Source of the DNA: Leptodactylus fallax
Lineage: Eukaryota; Chordata; Amphibia; Anura; Leptodactylidae
Reading direction: 5' to 3'
Length of the DNA: 64,000 bases
Assembly: GCA_947044405.1 (NCBI GenBank)
Contig: CAMRHE010000035.1
Span: forward strand, 5,677,501 to 5,741,500
The translations under genes were made by a program, and so were the position numbers. The notes beneath the pieces were generated by a model that worked only from the letters and a program-made list of their open reading frames with translations, did not search any database and had not been told where the DNA came from. The stretch's first letter is position 1; every line of letters starts with the position of its first letter. Shown here piece after piece: positions 1 to 11,639 of the stretch.

Positions 1-1095
1 TCATTTCCTTGTCTTGTGAGTTTCTTCACAGATAACAGATTGCTTTCAAGGCTAGGTACATACAGCACATCTTTTACTGGGATCTTTCTGCTTTGTGTTG
101 GGGAGACTTGACAATCAATGTAACCATCCCCTATTCCCTCTGTATTCATATACTGACCATTAGCTAAAATCACTTTCTCTGACTTACTTTGGTTAAGGTT
201 AGAAAAGAAGTTTCTATCATTGGTCATATGACTAGTTGCTCCAGAGTCTATACACCATGCATGCTTGGATGTACTTGCATTAATGGTAAATCTAGTTTCA
301 GTACTTGAATTGTGTTTTTCTTCAGTGATGGCACTTTTAACCCTTTGATGATTTTGCTTTTTTTTAGATGATTCATTCTAGCTTTCCAGACTCTGCAGTC
401 AGCTTTTAGGTGCCCTGTTTTCTTGCATACAAAACACTCATGTGTTTCTTTCAAATGACTTTTATTTTCGGGTAGAGCTTGGGCTTTTAAAACGGATTCT
501 GCGTTAGATACCCCAGCGCTGCATACACTCTCTGTCTTCCGCTTGTATTCATCTATAAGCTTTCCTCTGACATACTCCAGTGTGAGCTCATTATCTGGGC
601 GCACATCTAGTGCGGTTACAAGTGTGTCATAGCTTTCTGGAAGACCGCTTAATAGTACTGCAGCAATATGTAAATCTTTGAGATCTTCTCCAATGCCACG
701 TAAGTGCTCCACAATTTCTAAAGTGTTTCTTATATAGTCCTCATATCACTGTTCATATTTAGCTTAGACTGGTACAGCTTTCTCATTAGATAGAGCTTAT
801 TGCTAAGATTTATCCTTTCATGCACTTTCTACAGCTGCTCCCACATTTCTTTTGCAGTGTCACATTTGCATACATGTACAATCTGATCATCATCTATGCT
901 GAGGGATATAGTGCTTTGTGCTTTCTGATCCTTCTCTATCCAGTCATCTGTTACTAGGTCAGGTTTAGACTCCTGTGTGTATTTTCACGTACCTTCTCTT
1001 ATCAGCAGCATCTTTATCTTGAATTTCCAGGATTGATAGTTCTGATTATTCAGGTTTGGCACTGTGAACTTCATAGAGTTGCTGCTGGTGGCCAT
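1..1095 (-). pseudogene. Copia gag plus start of protease (broken)
   Basis: The gag start is ATG at 1095 (MATSSNSMKFTVPNL). The longest open stretch is 712-248. It holds the conserved Copia gag segment LLSGLPESYDTLVTAL and a CCHC zinc knuckle CFVCKKTGHLKADC (CX2CX4HX4C, about 415-460), which binds the RNA in the capsid. Downstream, in a different frame, is the protease start with the active-site DSGAT at about 245-255, followed by Copia-like sequence to the window edge. Lesions: an in-frame stop near 985 and a 1-nt frame change between gag (stop at 248) and protease. Gag and protease are normally one frame in Copia, so this copy is inactive. Confidence 0.8.
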
Positions 1096-1157
1096 CTTGG
1101 GTCACTGTTGTTTTTCTTTTTCTTTCTGTGTATCTGGGGGTATCTAGGCCCATAACC

Positions 1158-1472
1158 TGTTGGCAGCGGATTAATCTTTGACTGTCCAGGCATTCAACAG
1201 TAAACAGATATTTATTGAGGAACAAGAATAATACACTGTATTCTGTAACTTACGATCTCAGCTACTTGTCTGTGAGCTCCATGTGCTCTGCTCTATGCTG
1301 TAGCTACAAAAACAAAACAGAGAGGAACTTCCTGGTTTTGTTACTCTAGCCCCCCTTTTAACAGAGCTTTATTAACAACTTAACACTATGCCTAGAGAAA
1401 GAAGCTTATGCAGTTATAAACATATAAACAGTAGTTGTTGCAATACAGGCAATAATAAACATTATTCCAACA
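1158..1472 (-). repeat. Copia 5' LTR (315 bp)
   Basis: On the minus strand it begins TGTTGGAATAATG and ends CCGCTGCCAACA, so the ends carry a 6-bp inverted repeat TGTTGG/CCAACA. An AATAAA lies within it (minus strand, in CCTCAATAAATATC). The sequence directly downstream (1157 to about 1144, minus strand GGTTATGGGCCTAG) is where the primer-binding site belongs. The matching 3' LTR is off-window, so the target duplication cannot be checked. Confidence 0.75.
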
Positions 1473-1489
1473 CCAGGACACAGTAGATG

Positions 1490-2711
1490 ATGTCTGGCTG
1501 TTTACAAGTAGTAGGCAGCATCAGCAGTACAGTAAATGGAACATGATACAGGAAGATAGTGGAAGATATATGCAATGGCATCAGCCAGAAATGTGTGAAA
1601 ATCCTCACAGATTCATGCCTGATTCATTTTGACAAAAACATTTTTTCCATATTTGTAGTGAACAGATTAGGCTGCCTAGGTGTTGCAATGCCACCAAGAA
1701 CACTGAACAACCTCTCAGCAATTATGCTTGAGGCTGAGCAAGATAAAACTCCCATGGCATACTGAACCATCTCCTTTTGCTGTTCTAACCTATTGGCCCA
1801 GAATTCCTTGAGGTCAAAGTTATCTGCAGTATTATAGGGGCACTCTAGGCACGACTGTACCTGCTTGTGCAGTCAGTTACCTTCTGAGGGTCTGTTTGGA
1901 GCTGCAAGGTGAAAAATTTCTGGTTCATCATGTTCCAGATACTGTACTGGCTGCTGATACTGCTGCTTTCTCTCCTGTTACTAGTAGCTGTGGCAGTGGT
2001 GATGGAGCACTGACTGGAGCGAGGTGGACTGGGAGTAGGCAGAGGTCATCTAGTCAGACATGAGGCTGGCATTTTTAGTGGTTTCCCGAAAATCTATGGC
2101 AAGCTGGGTATACAGCCTATTCTGATAATATGCCAATTTTAGGTCCCTTTGCGAGACATGGAAGAATTCCACCATTTTGGCTTTCTAGCGAGGGTCTAAA
2201 AGCACAGAGATTCAGTACTCAGTCCACTGCTTCATTCTATTAATACGTTTGTTACTACGTAAGCAGCAAAGCATACAGCTTGCCATGATTACAAGTTTGT
2301 GCATGGACCCAGTGGCCTGCCATTGTTGCTCTTTTTTTGCCTGCATTGGCATGGACATTTTTCTGACTGTAGATCTCTCATAGTGCCATGGATTTGTTGC
2401 TAGGTAATGTACAAAAAAATCCCACATGGAATATGACTGCACACAGCTACTCTCAACAACACCAGCAGAACTACCACCATCTTCACTTGCTTCCTCATAC
2501 AAAAAATGTTCACTGTTTTCCTGCAACTTATCAAGAAGATAAAGAAGAGGGAAGCTCAGACTATGAGGAAAATGTTTCTAAGCAGGTACCACGTCACTAC
2601 TAGGGATCAGTATCAATGACGATGAAGATATGGTCGACAGTGTAGAAACGCTGTGTGGTACGTTGCGTGTTACAACAGTAAAGGAGGAGGAGAACCACAC
2701 AGAACCCTGAC
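1490..2711 (-). pseudogene. hAT transposase relic A, dimerisation domain and BED-finger part
   Basis: Minus-strand reading shows pieces of a hAT-type DNA transposase. Around 1730-1560 is the C-terminal dimerisation domain, ASSIIAERLFSVLGGI followed by a region ending FLSK. This matches the hAT pattern of an S-x-x-ERLFS core. Near 2195-2130 is an LDPR-type segment. At 2526-2212 is the remains of an N-terminal BED zinc finger (SMWDFFVHYLATNPW), its cysteines displaced by frameshifts. Only about 1 kb of the usual ~2 kb gene remains, with many stops, so the middle has been lost. The N-terminal part continues beyond Tc1-A at 4340. A second copy of the N-terminal half is at 34.8-36.1 kb. Confidence 0.7.
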
Positions 2712-2713
2712 TA

Positions 2714-4337
2714 CAGTGCCTTGCCAAAGTATTCGACCCCCTTGAACTTTTCAACCTTTTGCCACATTTCAGGCTTCAAACATAAAGATATAAAATTTTA
2801 ATTTTTTTGTGAAGGATCAACAACAAGTGGGACACAATTGTGAAGTGGAACGAAATTTATTGGTTATTTTAAACTTTTGTAAAAAATAAAAAACTGAAAA
2901 GTGGGACGTGCAATATTATTCGGCCCCTTTACTTTCAGTGCAGCAAACTCACTCCAGAAATTCAGTGAGGATCTCTGAATGATCCAATGTTGTCCTAAAT
3001 GACTGATGATGATAAATATAATCCACCTGTGTGTAATCAAGTCTCCTTATAAATGCACCTGCTCTGTGATAGTCTCAGGGTTCTGTTTAAAGCGCAGAGA
3101 GCATCATGAAGACCAAGGAACACACCAGGCAGGTCCGTGATACTGTTGTAGAGAAGTTTAAAGCTGGATTTGGATACAAAAAGATTTCCCAAACTTTAAA
3201 GATCCCAAGGAGCACTGTGCAAGCGATCATATTGAAATGGAAGGAGTATCAGACCACTGCAAATCTACCAAGACCCGGCTCTCCCTCTAAACTTTCATCT
3301 CAAACAAGGAGAAGACTGATCAGAGATGCAGCCAAAAGGCCCATGATTACTCTGGATGAACTGCAGAGATCTACAGTTGAGGTGGGAGAGTCTGTCCATA
3401 GGACAACAATCAGTCGTACACTGCACAAATCTGGCCTTTATGGAAGAGTGGCAAGAAGAAAGCCATTTCACAAAGATATCCATAAAAACTCTCGCTTAAA
3501 GTTTGCCACAAGCCACCTGGGAGACACACCAAACATGTGGAAGAAGGTGCTCTGGTCAGATGAAACCAAAATCGAACTTTTTGGCCACAATGCAAAATGA
3601 TATGTTTGGCATAAAAGCAACACAGCTCATCACCCTGAACACACCATCCCCACTGTCAAACATGGTGGTGGCAGCATCATGGTTTGGGCCTGCTTTTCTT
3701 CAGCAGGGACAGGGAAGATGGTTAAAATTGATGGGAAGATGGATGGAGCCAAATACAGGACCATTCTGGAAGAAAACCTGTTAGAGTCTGCAAAAGAGAC
3801 TGGGACGGAGATTTATCTTCCAACAAGACAATGATTCCAAACATAAAGCAAAATCTACAATAGAATGGTTCACGAATAAACGTATCCAGGTGTTAGAATG
3901 GCCAAGTCAAAGTCCAGACCTGAATCCAATGGAGAATCTGTGGAAAGAGCTGAAAACTACTGTTCACAAACGCTCTCCATCCAACCTCACTGAGCTCGAG
4001 CTGTTTTCCAAGGAAGAATGGGCAAGAATTTCAGTCTCTCGATGTGCAAAACTGATAGAGACATACCCCAAGCGACTTGCAGCTGTAATCGCAGCAAAAG
4101 GTGGCGCTACAAAGTATTAACTTAAGGGAGCCGAATTATTTGGCACGCCCCACTTTTCAGTTTTTTATTTTTTACAAAAGTTTAAAATATCCAATAAATT
4201 TCGTTCCACTTCACGATTGTGTCCCACTTGTTGATTCTTCACCAAAAAATGTAAATTTTATATCCTTATGTTTGAAGCTTGAAATGTGGCAAAATGTTGA
4301 AAAGTTCAAGGTGGCCGAATACTTTCGCAAGGCACTG
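2714..4337 (+). mobile_element. Tc1-A: complete Tc1/mariner element in hAT relic A
   Basis: Starts CAGTGCCTTGCCAAAGTATT and ends with its inverted repeat AATACTTTCGCAAGGCACTG. It is flanked by the TA target duplication (2712-2713 and 4338-4339). Length 1624 bp, with long sub-terminal inverted repeats and one transposase gene. It belongs to the same subfamily as the elements at 51863 and 53372. hAT-derived sequence is on both sides, so this insertion is younger than the hAT element. Confidence 0.92.
3106..4120 (+). pseudogene. Tc1 transposase A (DD34E), nonsense plus frameshift
   Basis: The start MKTKEHTRQV and the first 164 codons match the full-length copy at 53765. The N-terminal half is a paired-like helix-turn-helix DNA-binding domain with a GRPR-like linker (residues 1-120). 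The first catalytic Asp is present in LWSDETKIELFG. Lesion 1: codon 165 is TGA (3598-3600), which is CGA in the intact copy, a typical CpG decay. Lesion 2: about 5 nt missing near 3793 compared with the intact copy shifts the frame. The C-terminal frame reopens at 3890 with SPDLNPMENLW, which holds the catalytic Glu, and ends ATKY. Inactive, but its active-site residues are all still encoded. Confidence 0.9.
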
Positions 4338-4339
4338 TA

Positions 4340-4960
4340 AATGTACCACTATTACTGCCGTCAGATGTCATATGCTGTAACTGAAATGAGCAAGCCAAGC
4401 AATTGAATATTCCATCTTCATTCTCAGGAACTACAACAACCCAGAAACTACTGACAGCACTGCCAAGACTAGAAGTAGAGTTTCCGTTGCCACCCACGTT
4501 CTTTTTGTTACTTACAGTAGTGGATAACGTGACAGTATCTCAAATGTTTCCTCCTCCTTTTTTATCCTGTCCCCTGGCATGTCTTTTACCAGTTATTTTA
4601 CTGCACTGCTTGTATAATGGTGAGTGATGGCAATTCTCACACTGTGTGTATTTTTAGAGAAAAACTCAGTTACAAAAAAAAAATTTAATAAAATGAGATT
4701 TGGCACTTTCACAGTGACCTGGCCAGTCAAAATGATGTAGTAAGAAATACACTGTGTCTTCGTCAAAATCAGTTTAGATTGAGTGAGTGATATAGTTTGT
4801 GTGTTTTTTTTAAATAAAAAAAATCTATTGCATAAAAATGTTTAACAAAAAATGAGATTTGGCACTTAAAGGGTGACTTGGCCAGTCAAAATTATGTATT
4901 AACACACTGGGTCACAGTGAGACTAGAGTGAGTGACAGTATTTTTTATGACTTCTCTACA
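4340..4960 (-). pseudogene. hAT relic A, N-terminal part and upstream sub-terminal repeats
   Basis: The minus-strand stretch 4497-4340 (GNSTSSLGSAVSS, then VVVPENEDGIFNCLA) matches the segment upstream of the BED finger in hAT relic B (near 35750). This shows that Tc1-A split one hAT gene. Further right, two imperfect direct copies of a roughly 50-nt block (about 4690-4740 and 4847-4900, AAAATGAGATTTGGCAC...) may be sub-terminal transposase-binding repeats. I could not identify the terminal inverted repeat itself. Confidence 0.55.
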
Positions 4961-6234
4961 CACCAATCAAGATGGCCTGAGAGGCCATCAGATGATAATG
5001 CAACTGAGAATAAAAGTAAGTTTTGGTTTTATCAGAAACCACTTCGTTACCAGATGCTTTGCCCCCCCCCCCCCACCCCTTCCAGTCCAGGCACATTTTC
5101 AAGTTTTTTGTATGTGCGGTTTTGGAGGGCTATAACATTTTTATCATTTGCGTTATTCAACTAATTTCTGCGTCTTTTTTTGGTGACACATAAAAATAAA
5201 GCCTTATGTTGTTTTTATTTTTGCATGTGTTTTATTTTTTTTTATATCCGGGAAAATACAAACAAAAGAGGAAGGAAAATGTATCTTTTTTTCACTTTTT
5301 TTTTTTTTTTTATTTAATGACACAAAGTGCTACTAAAAAACTTTATAAAATAGTTTCTACTCTCCGTTACGGTAATTTTTATTTTGTATGGTGTCGTCGG
5401 GGGTGGGACTATAACCTTTAATAAGGGTATTTTATCAGCGTATTATTTATTTATTTTTTAATTATTTTATTTACATTTTTTTTAAACTTTTCTATTACTT
5501 TTTTTTTTTAATAATACTTTTTTTAATAATAGACCTTTGGTGGCATCTGATCACTTTTTTTTTGGGGGGGAGGCTGATTTTCCCTGTAACTGGGACTGGT
5601 ACATTTAGACACAGTTTCAGGAGGAATACAGCCTCCTGCACGTTACTTTCACATTACTATAGAGCTGATCTAGGTCCTGTAGGACCCAGCAGCTCTAACA
5701 GACTCTGATCCCGGCGGATCACGTGACCGGCGGGTCATAGGGGAGCCGCAAGATGGCAGCGCCCATAGCGCTGTATACAGCGCTCATTGAGCGCTGTATA
5801 CACAGCGATCGGGAAGGCAGGGAAGGTAATAAACCTTCACTGTCTTCTCTCTGGGCGCTTCAGCTGAAGTTACAGTCAGCTCCCCGTACAGGTATGTCCT
5901 TGCAGAACTAGACAACCACCTTCCGGACGTAAAAACTCAACGGGCGGTCTGGGAATGGTAAAGAATAATTCGGGATAAAAAAGTTTTGTTCTAAACCATT
6001 TCACTGAGCTCTAATCAGGACTGCTTGGTCGTGGTTTTTTATTGCTGCCACTCAGAGTATTGCATTAATATTTTGTTGATAGCGTCTACCAGCAACACAT
6101 AGTATCTTTGGATACTATATTAGTACACATGTATAAGAGATAGATCAATGTTTGGCCACTTACATATGGTACTATTTAGGTCAACATTTTCCATGAGCAT
6201 TTATCAGCCAAAACTAGGAGTGACACATAGAAAG
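4961..6234. other. Non-coding, T-rich repeat-like DNA; no gene
   Basis: Poly-C near 5060, poly-T runs between 5290 and 5580 and a GC-richer tail (5640-5950) containing a near-palindrome around AGCGCTGTATACAGCGCT. The order of a T-rich block followed by a GC-rich, hairpin-bearing end resembles the TTAA-bounded element at 10212-11343, so this is probably a decayed non-coding DNA transposon. The short ORFs here have no recognisable domains. Confidence 0.4.
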
Positions 6235-6835
6235 ACGAAAAGTATAGTTATTATTATATATTTTTAGAGCACCATTAATTTCATGGTGCTGTACATTTGA
6301 GGGTTTACATACAATAAACAAAATACACAAAACAAGTAGAATACTAACAGCAACCAAATGGTACAATGGAATAGAGGGCCCTGCCCGCAAGGGATAACAA
6401 TCTATGAAAGAAGGGAGATAGAGACCATAGGTGAGAGTAGAAGTTGTTCGGATGGTAGTGTGGTGGCAGTAGGGTTTTAGAAAGTTGTAGGCCGCCTTGA
6501 GAGGTGAGTCTTCATGGTCCTCTTGAAGCTTGTGATTGTGGGAGACAGTCTTATGTGTCATGGTAGCAAGTTCCAAAGTATGGGGGATGCATGGGAGTTT
6601 CAGAGGTGATTGTGTGATGAGCAGATAACTGAAAATTTAAGTTAGAAACCTTGAGAGGATCATAGATTATGTGTGGGTAGGTTTTGGGAGATTAGGTCAG
6701 AGATGTATGGAGAGGACAGGTTGTGAATGGCTTTGTATGTCAGCATTAACATTTAAAACTTTATTTGATGGGCGATTGGGCAGCCAGTGAAGGAATTGGC
6801 AGAGAGAAGAGGATGATGAGAAAAGGGGGGGGGAA
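6235..6835 (-). mobile_element. L2/CR1-clade LINE, 3' end (5'-truncated)
   Basis: On the minus strand the first part translates, with frameshifts, to the C-terminal region of an L2-type reverse transcriptase (segments like SPILWNLLP, SFKRTMKTHL). It is followed by a 3' UTR with the motif GTACAGCACCATGAAATTAATG and a short (ATA)n tail near 6255-6240. The same 3' end recurs at 19484, 29695 and 43262. Such LINEs end in short tandem repeats rather than poly-A, as seen here. It lies immediately left of Tc1-B. Confidence 0.6.
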
Positions 6836-6851
6836 GTATAATGCAGAGATA

Positions 6852-8320
6852 CAAGTGCATCTCAATAAATTAGAATATCATCAAAAAGTTATTTTTTTTA
6901 TAGTAATTCAATTGAAAAAGGGAAACACATATATCATATTGAGTCATTACAAACAGAGTGAACTTTTTCAAGTGTTTATTTATGTTAATATTGATGATTA
7001 TGGCTTACAGCCAAGGAAAACCCAAAAGTCATTATCTCAGAAAATTAGAATATTATATAAGACCAACTGTAAAAAAATTATTTAACAGAGAAATGTTGGC
7101 CAAATGAAAAGTATGTACAGTAAATGCACCCAATACTTGGTTGGAGCTCCTTTTCCATGAATGACTGCATCAATACGGTGTGGCATGGAGGCGATCAGCC
7201 TGTGGCACTGCAGAGGTGTTATGGAAGCCCAGGTTGCTTTGATAGCAGTCTTCATCTCGTCTGCATTGTTGGGTCTGGTGTCTCTCATCTTCCTCTTGAC
7301 AATACCCCATAGATTCTCTATGGGGTTAAGGTCAGGTGAGTTTGCTGGCCAATCAAGCACAGTGATACTATGGTTATTAAACCAAGTATTGGTACTTGGC
7401 AGTATGGACAGGTGCCAAGTCCTGTTGGAAAATGAAAATTTCATCTCCAAAAAGCTTATCGGCAGAGGGAAGAATGAAGTACTCTAGAATTTCCTGGTAG
7501 GCGGCTGCGTTGACTTTGGTCTTGATAAAACACAGTGCACCTACACCAGCAGATGACATGGCTCCCCAAACCATCACTGATTGTGGAAACTTCACACTAG
7601 ACCTCAAGCAGCTTGGATTGTGTGCCTCCCCACTCTTCCTCCAGACTGTGGGACCTTGATTTCCAAATGAAATGCTAAATTTACTTTCATCTGAAAATAA
7701 CACCTTTGACCACTGAGCAACAGTCCAGATCTTTCTCTCCTTTACCCAGGTAAGACGCTTCTGGCGTTGTCTATTGGTCATGAGTGGCTTGACACATGGA
7801 ATGCGACACTTGTAGCCCATGTCCTGGATACGTCTGTGTGTGGTGGCTCTTGAAGCACTGACTCCAGCAGCAGTCCACTCCTTGTGAATCTCCCCCAAAT
7901 TTTTAAATGGCCTTTTCTTGACAATCCTATCAAGGCTGCGGTTATCCCGGTTGCTTGTGCACCTTTTTCTACCACACTTTTTCCTTCCACTCAACTTTCC
8001 ATTAATATGCTTTGATACAGCACTCTGTGAACAGCCAGCTTCTTTAGCAATGACCTTTTGTGGCTTACCCTCCTGGTGGAGTGTGTCAATGACTGCCTTT
8101 ACAGCTGTTTTGGGTTAATTATTTTAATTTTCTGAGATAAAGACTTTTGGGTTTTCCTTGGCTGTAAGCCATAATAATCAAGATTAACATAAATAAACAC
8201 TTGAAAAAGTTCACACTGTTTGTAATGACTCAATATAATATATGTGTTTCACTTTTTCAATTGAATTACTAAAAAAAAAATAACTTTTTGATGATACTCT
8301 AATTTACTGAGATGCACTTG
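6852..8320 (-). mobile_element. Tc1-B: complete Tc1/mariner element
   Basis: Left end CAAGTGCATCTCAATAAATT and right end, as its inverted repeat, AATTTACTGAGATGCACTTG, flanked by TA at 6850-6851 and 8321-8322. Length 1469 bp. The inverted repeats are long and extend past AGAATATCATC. The transposase is on the minus strand. The TIR sequence is unrelated to Tc1-A, C, D and F, so this is a separate lineage. Confidence 0.92.
7082..8118 (-). pseudogene. Tc1 transposase B (DD34E), frameshifted
   Basis: Reads from about 8118 down. The helix-turn-helix segment EGKPQKVIAKEAGCSQSAVS (no ATG visible ahead of it) leads into a 205-aa open frame starting at 7994. That frame has the first catalytic Asp in LFSDESKF and the second in FQQDLAPVHTAK. 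About 2 nt are missing near 7390, so the frame ends at 7377. The remaining part (7450-7082) carries NTWFNNHSITVLDW and SPDLNPIENLW with the catalytic Glu, then KGAPTKY and a longer than usual C-terminal tail. One frameshift and the apparently lost start make it inactive, but otherwise it is well preserved. Confidence 0.88.
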
Positions 8321-8322
8321 TA

Positions 8323-10211
8323 TGCACTTCTGCCATGCTAGGACCTAATCCTTTTGTCATACAAATACTGATGCAAAATACTGACTGCATTGTGAAAGTA
8401 GCCTTACTACAGTAAGTTAGTGACCGTTTTTTTTTGTTTGGAGAAAAGTCGGTCACATATCAATATAGTTATCTGCCCATAATTTTTTTATATCTATACC
8501 TGTTTCTAGCATGCATTAGGTCTAGAGAAATAAAGGTTTTACCATCAATATAAAAAAGGGTTGTTATTTAGATTTCCACACACTATAACAACAGTTAGAC
8601 TGGCTGTGATGGTTGATTTATCAGCTGACACTACACCAATCATTCAGGACCACAACCCATTCTCTCACCTCCTACAGTGTATGCCCCAATGCAGCAGGCC
8701 TTCACTTCTAACTTGAAGGTGTTCTTAGAAGTTTCTTCTTAATATCAAAAATGTACTGTATTCTAGGAAAGTAAAATGCACAACTGCATTATATTATCAC
8801 AGCTAAGTTGTTATATCTGTCTGTCAGAAGCCTTGTCAACAATTCCGTATGACAGTGAAAATGTGAATTCAACTCTATACTATACAAGCTTCAATTTAGG
8901 ATTAGTGCATAATAAATGATGCAAGGTATATAGAAACTTGCTCAATGTTTATGTAAATTATATTTATTACGTTTTAAGTGTTCAAAGGTGGGCATAGTAT
9001 CAAAACAATATTATAAATTGCACAAGAAAAAGTGATGACATTTTACAGTCAATTTTCTTGCAGTCAAAATTTCTTATATAGAGAAAAAAAATTGGAGTTT
9101 TGTTTCACTATGAAAAGATTTTGACTCTGTAAGAATGTGAATAAAATCATGCAGTTCTTTAATAGATATTAGTCGATGCACAATTTTACTTGATTATCAA
9201 TAAACAGAATAATCTGAAGTGAACCACATAGCAAGAGAACGATCTTCTTGTCAAATACAGTTTTACTAATTATCCAGATTCTAAGGCAATCATACAAACA
9301 TAATCATTCACCTCACGCCTGGAAGCATAAGTCTTGTTCTTTTGATGAATATTTATAAGACAGTGTAAAGCATCCTACTTTTCCCTTCAGGCAAGACAAT
9401 TTGGAGTTCATCAATATGTATTACCAAGGACTTTTATAAAAGGCACTTCAAAGGAAATTCATCAGGCATTCCTTTTGTCTAGATTTCTGTTAGACTGGTA
9501 CTTCCTTTTGACAAGTATCAATAAATTATCCTCTGATGACTGGAAACTTGATGTCTTATTCAGAAAGCCCCTCATAGAGCATTATTTGAACTATACTTTA
9601 GCCTTCCAGTGAACTTGTTTTAATCTAATATGTAATTTAAAAACTTGAAAATATGGAAATGGAACTAAACAAAGATACACATGCAAAGCAATATTGTGGA
9701 ACAAAATAGTGCCTTTTGATTTACCGTTTTACATGCTCCTCTATAATTAATGATTCATTACATATATCAGATAATGTGAATTGGTCTATTTGACAATTAT
9801 GTACTACATTCTGCATTTTGACATGTATGTGGTGCCTATGCAATAGTTAATGGGCAGCAGATATCCTCTTCTACTAAGGACCAGGATCAGAGTTTTCTTT
9901 TAACCTCTAACACAACATAATACATGTAGATAACTAAGTCCTTAATGTTGGCTTGTACAGACATTAACAATTCCCATAGATCTTGGCAAGGATGCACCTC
10001 AATTGCCAAGGACAACAATCAGTTGTGAGGGATAGAAATCGGACCGCCATCATAATGTATTAGACTTTTTTTTTCTTGTAACAATTTTTTCACTATGAGT
10101 GTTTAGTGATGGACAAAAGTTCTGATTTTCAAAAAGTTTGCTGCTTTTAGATGTTTTAATCAGAAGCTTCTGTAGTAAACTGAAGTAAAATTATAATTAT
10201 TTCATACGTTT
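8323..10211. other. AT-rich, low-repeat interval without genes
   Basis: About 1.9 kb with no ORF over 60 codons, no terminal repeats and no match to the repeat families elsewhere in the window. It is rich in TAATTA/ATTA-type motifs, for example around 9170-9290. Nothing is identifiable as a gene. It is one of the few stretches that could be unique or constrained non-coding sequence. Confidence 0.5.
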
Positions 10212-11343
10212 TTAACCACTTCCCTCCGGTGACATTTTTCAATTTTCGTTTTTTGACTTCCTGCCTTCCAAACCCCATAACTTTTTATTTTTCCATTCAC
10301 AGAGCCATATTAGGGCTTAATGTTTGCGGGAAAAATTGTTTTTCATAATGGCACCATTTATTATTCTGTACAATGTACTGGGAACCTGGAAAAAAATTCA
10401 GAATTGGGTGGAAATGGAGAAAAAGTGCATTTGTGCGACTTTCTTGCGGGCTTTGTTTTTATGGCGTTCACAAAACCAAAAGTGACCCAAAAAAGTGCAG
10501 CCAACATCACATGTCACTTGTATTCTATGTTTCAGTACGATTCTGGGGATACCAAATTTATATAGTTTTATTTACATTTTAACCCCTTAACAAAAATCCA
10601 AAACTTTGCAAAAAAAATTTTTTTCTTAAAGTCGCCATATTCTGACACCCATAACTTTTTTATATTTTTATGTATGGGGATGCATAGGGCGTCCTTTTTT
10701 GCGGGGCCAGGTGTACTTTTTAGTTATACCATTTTGGGGAATGTTTATTGCTTTGATCACTTTTTGTTCAAATTTTTATCAGAGGCAAAACAATGAAAAA
10801 AACGGCAGTTCAGCACTTTTGATTTTTTTTTTCTGTTACAGCGTTCACTGTACGGGAAAAAAAGGGGGTAGGTGATTTGAGTTTTTAATATTTTTTTATA
10901 TTTTTTTACTTTTTTTTTTATTCTTTTATTGCATTTATTAGACCCTCTAGGGGTCTTGAACCCCATTGGGTCTGATCACTAATGCAATGAATTACAATGC
11001 TAATGCATTGCAATGCATTGCAAAATATCAGCATTTGTATGGCAGACTGCATAAAGCAGCCTGTCATACAAATGAATGGCAGACATGCCTGGGAGCCTTC
11101 AATAGGCTCCCGGCTGTCACGCTAATGGGACACCAGGTGTCCGGGTGTCCGGGTGTCGGCGAGCCCTGGCAAAATGGCACCATGGTCAGCTTTGACCAAG
11201 GCATCGGGGGGCGGGGCATTTAATGCCCGTGATCATTATGGGCACTGATTGCGGGCATTATTGCCGGGTCTCTGCTATATAATGCCATATTTAGATACCC
11301 AACATCTGCTGTACTATTACTTTGGATGTCGGGAAGGGGTTAA
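10212..11343. mobile_element. Non-autonomous TTAA-bounded DNA transposon (1.13 kb)
   Basis: Left end TTAACCACTTCCC (10212) and right end GGGAAGGGGTTAA (to 11343) are inverted repeats starting at TTAA, the target of piggyBac and Kolobok elements. The interior is non-coding, with T-rich blocks followed by a GC-rich 3' part. Decayed relatives in the window are 16470-16876, 29230-29600 and perhaps 5160-5950. The 81-aa plus ORF at 10320 has no recognisable domain and is not kept in the relatives. The superfamily is uncertain. Confidence 0.6.
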
Positions 11344-11639
11344 ACATTTATTGAAAAATACATCAAGTTTATACAAGGATTCAATATTTACAGTGTTGAC
11401 ACTTACATATTGTAAGAGACATAGGTCACAACTAATAAGGTAAAGAACATGTGTGCTATTGCATGTAATGAAAGTCTTAATAGGGTATTGGATGGAGGTA
11501 TCCACTGAATGGAAAAAGTGGAATTAAGCATGAAGCAGTATCTCTTCATGCTACAGCATGCTACTTTTGTATAGGTTGTATATACACTGTTGTTTTTAAG
11601 ATCTTAAAATAAACTTTTTGTATTTTACTTTTTCACTTT
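11344..11639. other. Spacer without recognisable features
   Basis: AT-rich sequence between the TTAA element and the mariner relic. I see no gene or repeat ends. Confidence 0.4.

Larger units (their letters stand above)
1..1472 (-). mobile_element. Ty1/copia-like LTR retrotransposon, 5' part only
   Basis: Read on the minus strand: LTR (1472-1158), primer-binding-type leader, gag start at 1095, gag with a CCHC knuckle, then the beginning of an aspartic protease that runs off the left edge. Integrase, reverse transcriptase and the 3' LTR would lie outside the window. The gag-then-protease order and the protease sequence identify the Copia superfamily rather than Gypsy or a retrovirus. It lies directly beside the hAT relic, so it probably inserted into or next to it. 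Confidence 0.85.

Noticed and set aside
6214..6576. 120-aa minus ORF as a gene
   Set aside because: It follows the C-terminal tail and 3' UTR of an L2-type LINE that recurs elsewhere in the window.
10320..10565. 81-aa ORF in the TTAA element
   Set aside because: Not kept in the related copies at 16470 and 29230, and no domain.
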